From assembly GCA_938074205.1 (NCBI GenBank), contig CALJES010000002.1:310001-374000 (forward strand): a stretch of 64,000 nucleotides of DNA. The letters run 5' to 3'. A program made the translations under genes and the position numbers. Each line of letters begins with the position of its first letter. Within the stretch, counting starts at the first letter, position 1. This document shows, piece by piece, positions 46,768 to 54,036 of this stretch. The notes beneath the pieces were generated by a model. It saw only the letters and a list, made by a program, of their open reading frames with translations, did no database searches and had not been told where the DNA came from. This DNA comes from an uncultured bacterium (GTDB taxonomy: Bacteria; Armatimonadota; UBA5829).

Positions 46768-47811
46768 TTATGTGGCTTCTGCTATTATACCGCCTCCGAT
46801 TACCTCATCACCCTGATATAACACTGCCGACTGCCCGGGAGCAGGAGCAAACTGCGGCTTTTCGAATGTAAGCCTGGCCCAGCCGTTGCGTATCGGCTCG
46901 AAGCGTGCATGCACGTCCTGGGTATTATATCTTATCTTCGCCGACACAACAATCGGCTCGGTTGGCGTCTCTCCAGAAACAAAAGTAACCGACTTTAACA
47001 GGATGGACTGCTTCCTCGTTTCTTCCAAGCTGCCAAGTATAATCGCGTTTCGATCTGGGTCTATAGAGACGACATACAATCGCCTGCCAGCAGCTACTCT
47101 TAATCCTCGGCGCTGACCGACCGTGTAGAATGCTATTCCTTGGTGTTCTCCTATGGTCTTACCGCTGGTGTCTAGTATCGGTCCCGGCTCAACCAGTTCC
47201 GGCGCGTTCTTTGCTAGAAACTCCCGATAATCGCCATCTGTTACGAAGCATATGTCTTGGCTCTCGCTTCTTCGCACTGGCAGTTGCAACCTTTCTACTA
47301 CGGCTCGCGCGTATTCTTTGGTATGATACCCTAAAGGAAACACTACATTTCCTAGCTGATCCTGTCGCAGTCTGTACAGAACGTAGGCCTGATCTTTCGC
47401 TTTGTCCACTCCTCGAAGTAGTTTCCACCTACGTGTCCTTTCATCAAATTCAACTCTGGCGTAATGGCCTGTTGCCAATTTTTCCGCTTTCAGTTGACTT
47501 TTTACATAATGAAGCAGCATACCAAACTTGATCGATGGGTTGCAAATGACGCAAGGATTAGGTGTTCGTCCTGAGCAGTATTCTTCAATAAAGTTCTCAA
47601 CAACTATCTGTCGAAACTCCGAACACAAATCAATCTCGTAAAATGGTATCCCAAGGTGAGCCGCTACTTTTGGGGCTTGTTCGAGTTGCGCGGTCGGCCA
47701 TAGTTTAAGCGTTACGCCGATAACCTGCGCTCCGCTTTCGAGTAGGAGAGCAGCTGCAGCAGAACTATCTGTGCCGCCGCTCATAGCAACAGCTATTACT
47801 TGTTGGCTCAT
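46768..47811 (-). CDS. mnmA: tRNA-specific 2-thiouridylase
   Basis: Thiolates U34 of Lys/Glu/Gln tRNAs. The protein has 347 residues. The PP-loop is SGGTDSSAAA (Thr where Val is usual), and the catalytic cysteines are Cys87 (TPNPCVICN) and Cys188 (SQDICFV). The C-terminal EF-Tu-like domain has FEKPQFAPAPGQSAVLYQGD. The ATG at 47811 overlaps the rarA stop (ATGA), so the pair is coupled. Identification is secure. Confidence 0.97.
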   Translation of the reverse strand: MSQQVIAVAMSGGTDSSAAAALLLESGAQVIGVTLKLWPTAQLEQAPKVAAHLGIPFYEIDLCSEFRQIVVENFIEEYCSGRTPNPCVICNPSIKFGMLLHYVKSQLKAEKLATGHYARVEFDERTRRWKLLRGVDKAKDQAYVLYRLRQDQLGNVVFPLGYHTKEYARAVVERLQLPVRRSESQDICFVTDGDYREFLAKNAPELVEPGPILDTSGKTIGEHQGIAFYTVGQRRGLRVAAGRRLYVVSIDPDRNAIILGSLEETRKQSILLKSVTFVSGETPTEPIVVSAKIRYNTQDVHARFEPIRNGWARLTFEKPQFAPAPGQSAVLYQGDEVIGGGIIAEAT

Positions 47812-49247
47812 TTTCCCTTAGAGTGGTTGGTGTCTTGATCTGTCTGCCTCGTGTTGTTGTTTGCTTCCGGAGCTGTTATTTCAGTTTTATGTGTCGTGTC
47901 TAACTCGTATTCCCCTCGTTCGTGTTTCCTTCGAAGGTGCTCAAGACGCTGCTTGAATTTAGCCTCGTGTCCGTGCTCTGTGGGTTCGTAATACGGTTCA
48001 CTTTTCGTTCCCGGAGGCAGATATTCTTGTTCTACATAGTGATCAGGAAAATCGTGGGGGTAAAGGTAACCTTTGCCGTGGCCTAGCTCTTTAGCGCCTG
48101 GATAGTTTGCGTCTCTCAAGTGCATCGGCACCGGAGGCCCCTTTTTCTGCGTAACGTCCGCGTTTGCGCGCGATATAGCCAAGTAGCATGCGTTGCTCTT
48201 GGGCGCGCAGGCGAGGTAAATGGTTGCCTGGGCTAGGGGAATCTGAGCTTCGGGCATTCCGACAAACTGTACAGCTTGGGCTGCCGCAGTAGCGACTACT
48301 AATGCCATCGGATCGGCGTTACCGACATCTTCTGCTGCTTGAATTATAAGTCTGCGGGCGATAAACTTAGGGTCTTCCCCAGCGGCGAGCATCCTTGCAA
48401 GCCAGTAAACCGCTGCGTCTGGGTCTGATCCCCGCATTGATTTTATGTAGGCTGAGATGATATCGTAGTGGCTGTCGCCGTTCTTGTCGTACCGCAGGAC
48501 TCTGCGCTGCACTGCATCTTCCGCAATTCGAAGCGTTATGCGACGGAGACCCGTTTGCGGATCCGGCGGCGTGGCGTTCGCAGCGATTTCCAGGGCTATT
48601 AATGCTCTTCGAGCATCGCCCTGAGCCGTATCGACAATGTGGTCGAGTGCATCTGGCTCCAACTCGATTTTCAAGTTTCCCAGCCCACGTTCTTTGTCGG
48701 CGAGCGCTCTATGCACAATAGTGCGGATGTGCTCGTCTGATAGCGGTTTCAGTACATAAATCTGCGAGCGCGAAATCAGAGGGGAGTTCACTTCGAAGTA
48801 AGGGTTTTCAGTGGTGGCGCCAATAAGTATAACGGTCCCATCCTCGACGTGTGGCAACAGTGCGTCTTGCTGAGCCTTATTGAAACGGTGTATTTCATCA
48901 ACGAACAAGATAGTGCGTCGGCCGGTTGCTCTACGGAGCTCTCTTGCCCGTTCAATCGCCTTGCGAATGTCTGGTACACCCGAAGTCACTGCACTAAAAT
49001 TTTCAAAGCGCGCTTTTGTGTGACGGGCGATGATATGTGCCAATGTGCTCTTGCCGCACCCGGGTGGTCCCCACAATATTATCGAGCTGAGTTCATCCTT
49101 TTCAATTGCGCTGCGAAGCAGAGTGCCGGGCCCGACAATATGTTCCTGCCCTAGAAACTCGTCCAGGGTTCTCGGCCGCATTCTCGCTGCCAGCGGCTGC
49201 GAACCTGATACTTCTTCTTTAACGGGCTCACTGAATAGATCTGCCAT
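47808..49247 (-). CDS. rarA: Replication-associated recombination protein A (MgsA/WRNIP1 family)
   Basis: AAA+ ATPase acting at stalled forks. The protein has 479 residues. PLAARMRPRTLDEFLGQEH opens the domain. Walker A is GPPGCGKST (60-68), Walker B is FVDEIHRF, sensor 1 is GATTEN, and the C-terminal tetramerisation part has KGPPVPMHLRDA and YLYPHDFP. The tail (about 40 residues) is hydrophilic and rich in Asn/Thr/Asp. The ATG at 49247 was chosen by homology; a GTG at 49259 is possible, neither with a good ribosome site. It is transcribed with mnmA. Confidence 0.96.
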   Translation of the reverse strand: MADLFSEPVKEEVSGSQPLAARMRPRTLDEFLGQEHIVGPGTLLRSAIEKDELSSIILWGPPGCGKSTLAHIIARHTKARFENFSAVTSGVPDIRKAIERARELRRATGRRTILFVDEIHRFNKAQQDALLPHVEDGTVILIGATTENPYFEVNSPLISRSQIYVLKPLSDEHIRTIVHRALADKERGLGNLKIELEPDALDHIVDTAQGDARRALIALEIAANATPPDPQTGLRRITLRIAEDAVQRRVLRYDKNGDSHYDIISAYIKSMRGSDPDAAVYWLARMLAAGEDPKFIARRLIIQAAEDVGNADPMALVVATAAAQAVQFVGMPEAQIPLAQATIYLACAPKSNACYLAISRANADVTQKKGPPVPMHLRDANYPGAKELGHGKGYLYPHDFPDHYVEQEYLPPGTKSEPYYEPTEHGHEAKFKQRLEHLRRKHERGEYELDTTHKTEITAPEANNNTRQTDQDTNHSKGK

Positions 49248-49297
49248 TTCCCTTTGCACCTGTTAGTCCACAGCGCTGGGTCATTCATCCCCCCTTC

Positions 49298-49326
49298 ATT
49301 CTATCAGCCGACAAAATCCTCTTCAA
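49298..49326 (-). promoter_or_regulatory. Promoter of rarA-mnmA
   Basis: Leftward TTGAAG (49326-49321), a 17-nt spacer and TAGAAT (49303-49298), placing the start about 44 nt before the rarA ATG. Confidence 0.6.
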
Positions 49327-49382
49327 GGTTACCAGGCTGTTCGAGTGGCGCAGACGTGGAAGTCAAGGAATGCCCTCGAAGA

Positions 49383-51143
49383 TCACTCTTCGTCTTCAAC
49401 GATTCGAATGTGAAGTTCTTTTAACTGAGCTTCATCTACAGGCGATGGTGCGTTCGTCATAGGATCGATTCCGCCGGCGGCCTTCGGGAAAGCGATAACC
49501 TGCCTAATGGTGTCGTCATCTGTAAGCAAGGTTAGTAGTCGATCTATGCCAGGAGCAATCCCACCGTGCGGTGGTGCCCCGTACTCAAATGCCTCAAGCA
49601 TATGTCCAAAACGAGATTGTATTTGCTCTTCACTGAGATTGAGCAGCCGAAACACCTTGTCTTGAATATCGCGACGATGAATTCGAATACTCCCGCTTGC
49701 CAACTCGTTTCCATTGCAGACAAGATCATACGCTTGCGAGCGCACCATTCCAGGATCGATGTCAAGAAGATGCAGGTCTTCCTCGTAAGGCATTGTGAAC
49801 GGATGATGTGAGGAATCCCAGCGACTCTCATCCTCGTTCCATTCGAAGAGTGGGAAGTCTGTTATCCAAGCCCAGGCGTGAACGTTCTTGTCGCGCAGTC
49901 CCAGTCGGTCGCCCATTTCCAAACGCAGCCCTGCGAGCACTGTAGCTACTGTTTTTGGTTTGTCCGCCACAATCATGATCAGGTCACCGACTGCAGCGCC
50001 GGCTCTATCGACAATGGCCTGCATTTCACCTTCTGTCAGGAACTTAGCGCTTGGAGACTTGATGCCGTTGGGAGTAATCGCAATGGTCACGAGTCCCTTT
50101 CCGCCTAGCTTCTTTGCGAGAGTGGTCAGATCGTCGATCTGTCCGCGGCTGTATTCAGCACAGCCTTCAGCTTTTATTCCACGTACCTGTTCCGCAGTTC
50201 TGAACACTTGGAATTCACAGGTGTTCGCTATGTCTGTTATATCGAATATCTCCATACCAAACCGCAGGTCGGGTTTGTCAGTGCCGTAGCGATCCATTGA
50301 CTCTTGATACGTCAACCGAGGGAACGGCTTACGGAGGATTTTCTTGTCGGATAGGGTTTCGACTATCTGGATGATCAAAGGCTCTACAACATCGAAAATG
50401 TCTTCCTTGCGAACGAACGACATTTCGATGTCAAGCTGGGTGAACTCCGGCTGGCGATCGGCCCGCGGGTCTTCGTCCCTAAAGCATTTGGCGATCTGGA
50501 AGTACTTGTCGAGTCCAGCGACCATTAATAACTGTTTTAACTGCTGCGGGCTTTGAGGCAGTGCATAAAAGCAACCCGGATAAAGACGTGAAGGCACTAG
50601 GTAGTCGCGCGCTCCTTCAGGCGTGCTCTTGATAAGTATGGGTGTTTCAACCTCTACGAACCCGAGAGAATCCATATAATCCCTCATCATTTTCACGACA
50701 CGGTGTCGCAGCAACAGCCTCCTCTGCATTTCCGGCCGTCTAAGGTCGAGATAGCGATATTTGAGGCGGATGTTTTCGTCGGTGGAAATTCCATCTTCGA
50801 TCGGGAACGGAGGCGTCAACGAAGTGTTGAGTACATCGATTCGATTAACACGAACTTCTACTTGACCGGTGTCTATCTTCGGATTCTCTGTGCCAGCTGG
50901 GCGCCTCGCCACCTCGCCTGCGATTTCTAACACATACTGGTCTCGCACGGATTCGGCTACCTTGAATGCTTCCGGCTGTTCCTGTGGATCAACTACGGTC
51001 TGAACAACTCCTGCGCGGTCCCTGAGATCGATGAATATTAGCCCGCCATGATCGCGGATGCTGTTGACCCACCCCTGCAGTACAATATTCTTTCCAATAT
51101 CAGACTCGCTGACTTCTCCGCAATACTTTGTTCGTCGTTCCAT
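49383..51143 (-). CDS. aspS: Aspartyl-tRNA synthetase, probably non-discriminating
   Basis: A 586-residue bacterial-type AspRS: OB-fold anticodon domain (1-110), class II core (motif 2 FRDEDPRADRQPEF), GAD insertion (about 280-420) and motif 3 (GIAPGIDRLLTLL). The anticodon domain has RDHGG with His32, and RPAGTENP with Gly84. In studied enzymes these residues mark the non-discriminating form that also charges tRNA-Asn. The ATG at 51143 has GGAGGAG at 5 nt. It lies 64 nt downstream of hisS, in one operon. Confidence 0.97.
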   Translation of the reverse strand: MERRTKYCGEVSESDIGKNIVLQGWVNSIRDHGGLIFIDLRDRAGVVQTVVDPQEQPEAFKVAESVRDQYVLEIAGEVARRPAGTENPKIDTGQVEVRVNRIDVLNTSLTPPFPIEDGISTDENIRLKYRYLDLRRPEMQRRLLLRHRVVKMMRDYMDSLGFVEVETPILIKSTPEGARDYLVPSRLYPGCFYALPQSPQQLKQLLMVAGLDKYFQIAKCFRDEDPRADRQPEFTQLDIEMSFVRKEDIFDVVEPLIIQIVETLSDKKILRKPFPRLTYQESMDRYGTDKPDLRFGMEIFDITDIANTCEFQVFRTAEQVRGIKAEGCAEYSRGQIDDLTTLAKKLGGKGLVTIAITPNGIKSPSAKFLTEGEMQAIVDRAGAAVGDLIMIVADKPKTVATVLAGLRLEMGDRLGLRDKNVHAWAWITDFPLFEWNEDESRWDSSHHPFTMPYEEDLHLLDIDPGMVRSQAYDLVCNGNELASGSIRIHRRDIQDKVFRLLNLSEEQIQSRFGHMLEAFEYGAPPHGGIAPGIDRLLTLLTDDDTIRQVIAFPKAAGGIDPMTNAPSPVDEAQLKELHIRIVEDEE

Positions 51144-51207
51144 AACTCCTCCGGCGTTTTATAACCCCACGGATTATCAGATATACGGCTCAGGTGCCTA
51201 GGTGTAT

Positions 51208-52485
51208 TTATTCAGCTTTCTTTTGAAGTCTTGTATATATTGTCGTTGACAGATTCGCTAGAGGGACCATTATTTGCTCAGATGTTGCCATATCCCTCAA
51301 AACCACTGTGCTCGATGCCGCCTCAGTTTCGCCCAGAATAACTACGAATCTCGCACCCAACCTGTCCGCAAGTTTCATCTGCGATTTCAAACTTCGATTT
51401 GTATAGTCTGTGTCTGTGCTTATTCCTGCCATTCTGAGATCTGAAACCAACCTCACAGCCGGTCTGCGCGCTGCTTCCCCTACAACAGCCACAAATACTG
51501 CTAAGGATGAGTCAGCGGGTAAGTCTACACCGAGCTTCTCTAACACCGCCATGACTCTTTCCAAGCCAATACCGAAACCTATTGCCGGTGTGGGCGCTCC
51601 ACCTAGTTCTTCGACCAAGTTATCGTAACGTCCGCCGCCACCTATCGCGTTCTGAGCACCCAGTTCGCCCGATACGAACTCGAAAGCTGTCTTTGTATAG
51701 TAGTCAAAACCACGCACAAGCCTAGGATCCAAGTTGTACTGCACACTTAAATCTTGAAGATAAGCCTGGACGCTCTCGAAATGCGCGCGGCATTCCTCGC
51801 CGAGATAGTCCAACAACACAGGGGCATTTGCAAGCAATTCCTGACACTCCGGCGATTTGCAGTCGAACATGCGCAAAGGGTTTAGCTCGCAGCGTATTTG
51901 ACATGTTGGGCAGAGGTTGTCGACCCTGGTCTTTGCGAAGTCAACAAGTGCCTGCCGGTATGCCGGTCTACACTTGGGACACCCTATAGAATTTAGCTTT
52001 AGTTGAAGATCGCGGATTCCTATACTGCTATAGAACCGTGCGGCTAACGAAATAACCTCTGCGTCAAGTGCTGGGTCCAAAGATCCTATTGCTTCTACAC
52101 CGAGCTGCGTATGCTCTCGATATCTTCCAGCCTGAGGCCTTTCATAGCGAAATACTCGAGTTATGTAGTATAGCTTTGCAACAGGCAAACCTGCGCCTAG
52201 ATTGTGCTCAACATAAGCCCGGATTGCCGGAGCTGTTCCTTCGGGCTTGAGCGTGATACTGCGCCCGCCACGGTCCTCAAAAGTGTACATCTCCTTCGAA
52301 ACGACGTCAGTTGTCTCGCCAAGATTCCGAGTAAATAACTCTGTGTGTTCAAATGTAGGGGTTCGCAGCTCTCGATAGCCGTAGATGTGGCAAATATCTC
52401 TGAACTTACTTTCTACGTATTGCCATTTAGCTGATTCCGATGGTAAGACGTCTCTAGTCCCACGAGGGGCTGAATACTCAGGCAT
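51208..52485 (-). CDS. hisS: Histidyl-tRNA synthetase
   Basis: Class II synthetase, 425 residues. Signatures are APRGTRDVLP at the start, TLKPEGTAPAIRAY, motif 2 ITRVFRYERPQAGRYREHTQLGVEAIG, the HisA box LVRGFDYYTKTAFEF and GGRYDNLVEELGG, then motif 3 GIGLERV. A C-terminal anticodon domain covers about 325-425. The ATG at 52485 follows CGGAG at 8 nt. It is the first gene of hisS-aspS. Confidence 0.97.
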   Translation of the reverse strand: MPEYSAPRGTRDVLPSESAKWQYVESKFRDICHIYGYRELRTPTFEHTELFTRNLGETTDVVSKEMYTFEDRGGRSITLKPEGTAPAIRAYVEHNLGAGLPVAKLYYITRVFRYERPQAGRYREHTQLGVEAIGSLDPALDAEVISLAARFYSSIGIRDLQLKLNSIGCPKCRPAYRQALVDFAKTRVDNLCPTCQIRCELNPLRMFDCKSPECQELLANAPVLLDYLGEECRAHFESVQAYLQDLSVQYNLDPRLVRGFDYYTKTAFEFVSGELGAQNAIGGGGRYDNLVEELGGAPTPAIGFGIGLERVMAVLEKLGVDLPADSSLAVFVAVVGEAARRPAVRLVSDLRMAGISTDTDYTNRSLKSQMKLADRLGARFVVILGETEAASSTVVLRDMATSEQIMVPLANLSTTIYTRLQKKAE

Positions 52486-52571
52486 TCTTGACTCCGGATT
52501 TTCGTTGGGAAGAAAGAGTGACTCTATGGGCGTTTCAAAGAGGAACGTTCAACGCCCTCGCCTTTCTCACT

Positions 52572-52600
52572 ATTCTATGGTTACCCTCAGGAGTTGTCAA
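52572..52600 (-). promoter_or_regulatory. Promoter of hisS-aspS
   Basis: Leftward TTGACA (52600-52595), a 17-nt spacer and TAGAAT (52577-52572). The leader of about 80 nt holds a 7-bp stem (GGGCGTT at 52528-52534 with AACGCCC at 52551-52557). No T-box sequence was recognised. Confidence 0.7.
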
Positions 52601-52842
52601 ATGCTTGACGCAGTTATCTTCCTGTGTGTCCACGCATGCAAACACCTCTTATACTTCAGCAACAGGAGCGGTGGCTCCCCTTATCTTAGGCGCGGACAGA
52701 TTTTTGGCGCTGCCTGAAATTTCTTACCAGTACCTTCTCTCACTCAGCTGAGATATTTTTTGTATAGTCCTTGACAAAATATGAGAGCGAGGATGTGGTG
52801 CGGTACCTGTGGCGGATTGATCAAAGCAGTTCCCTTTTTGCT

Positions 52843-52949
52843 TAGGAGGTGATATGTCGCTAGGTGTCTGACTTACTAGCCGCAGCCGCGAGGTTGCGGA
52901 GCAGGTGACTTGCGCTCTTGGGCTTCTTTTTTCAAAGGGGATCACAGCA
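52843..52949 (+). promoter_or_regulatory. Structured leader of the PEP-CTERM gene
   Basis: A near-perfect anti-SD complement TAGGAGGTGAT (52843-52853) precedes a five-codon frame M-S-L-G-V-stop (52854-52871). Next come an 8-bp hairpin capped by a GCGA tetraloop (52880-52899), a GAGC/GCTC pairing and a run of Ts (52925-52932). The gene's own AAGGGG site and ATG follow at 52950. A TTGACA lies at 52771-52776 without a convincing -10. The leader is probably regulatory. Confidence 0.4.
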
Positions 52950-53879
52950 ATGCAACGCTCAGGCGCTCGTAATGTGCTTGTCTGCATAGTGTTCAGCCTA
53001 ATGGTGGCTTCGGGGGCTTTTAGTGCTTGGCTTACTCCGGAGGAGATGTACCTGGATCCGACTACTATCCCCGAGGCTGAATACGCATTCGATTACACCA
53101 CGCAAAATGAGTATACCTTTCAGAAAGTGGTAGGTTTAAAGATACTACCGCCGCTTAAGGAGGACAGTTTGGAGTACTATTTCGAGCCAGATGTCGACTA
53201 CAAGGCAGATGTAACCGGCGGACTTGGAACTGTGACCTTTAACAGACCAGGCCCATATTTCGTCCTCGCAATCTATCAGAACGATTCATCACAGCTATTT
53301 GACTTCGCCATAGACTTTGAGATATACAACGGACCTCAGAGAGGACCCACGTCGAACTGGCACAAGATCCCAACTCCCAGTCCTGACGTGGTAGTCAGGG
53401 ATCCAGACCTCAGAAAGGACCCGAAGTTCGGCCCTAAAACCAAGGTGGTAACTGACAAACAGACCTGGCAAGAGGTTACGGATTATCTAAAGACTCTTTC
53501 CAATGCGCACGTGGAACTGGGTGGTCACGGATCACCAGCTGCGTTCTACTACAAAGGTTCTCGGGTTCTCTATGACTGCACCAAAGAGACAAACGACTGG
53601 CTCGATAGTATTCGGGGCCACGTGAGTAACTTGACATTCATGTCGTGCTCAACCGGTCGTGGCGACGAAGGCAAGGCGTTTCTCCAAAAGGTCGCCAATT
53701 ACCTCGGCGAGTCTGCCGGCTACACAAACATTGTGGGCTCAAACGGTGAGGACTGGTTCATAAATGGTGATGGTAAGCTCGTAAAGTGTGTCGTACCCGA
53801 GCCGTCGGCGACTCTGTTCGCTTTATGGGCGGTGCCGACGATTACACTCATTGCGAGGAAACATTTTCGTCGAAGATAA
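52950..53879 (+). CDS. PEP-CTERM protein with caspase-like (DUF4347-like) domain
   Basis: A 309-residue exported protein. The signal peptide covers about residues 1-25. The C-terminus has Val-Pro283-Glu-Pro285, a hydrophobic stretch and RKHFRRR, the PEP-CTERM sorting tag read by exosortase. Residues about 165-270 (VELGGHGSPAAFYY...LTFMSCSTGRGDEGKAFL) resemble DUF4347/clan CD folds, with His193 and Cys233 in the dyad positions. Residues 60-130 form a beta-rich part. The ATG at 52950 follows AAAGGGG. No exosortase gene is in the window. Protease activity is a hypothesis. Confidence 0.7.
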   Translation: MQRSGARNVLVCIVFSLMVASGAFSAWLTPEEMYLDPTTIPEAEYAFDYTTQNEYTFQKVVGLKILPPLKEDSLEYYFEPDVDYKADVTGGLGTVTFNRPGPYFVLAIYQNDSSQLFDFAIDFEIYNGPQRGPTSNWHKIPTPSPDVVVRDPDLRKDPKFGPKTKVVTDKQTWQEVTDYLKTLSNAHVELGGHGSPAAFYYKGSRVLYDCTKETNDWLDSIRGHVSNLTFMSCSTGRGDEGKAFLQKVANYLGESAGYTNIVGSNGEDWFINGDGKLVKCVVPEPSATLFALWAVPTITLIARKHFRRR

Positions 53880-54019
53880 CCTTCGCTTCTCCAGGTCGGT
53901 CTTGAGGCTCCTTTTCAACGGATCCAATAGATCTGGGGTGCCGCGATAAGGGTGTGCGGCGCGGCACCCTGCCAGGTGTGAGCTTATTGATGCGACCGTA
54001 GTCACATCTGTTTCCAGCT

Positions 54020-54028
54020 TGCTATAAT
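54020..54028 (+). promoter_or_regulatory. Extended -10 promoter of mutS2, leaderless type
   Basis: TG-C-TATAAT, with the perfect -10 at 54023-54028 and only a weak -35 (TAGTCA at 53999-54004). The mutS2 ATG lies 8 nt after the -10 element, so the message should start at the codon. Confidence 0.65.
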
Positions 54029-54036
54029 CTCCTTTG

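Noticed and set aside
52486-52600. T-box leader for hisS-aspS
   Set aside because: The leader is only about 80 nt and lacks the conserved T-box sequence; only a small hairpin is visible.
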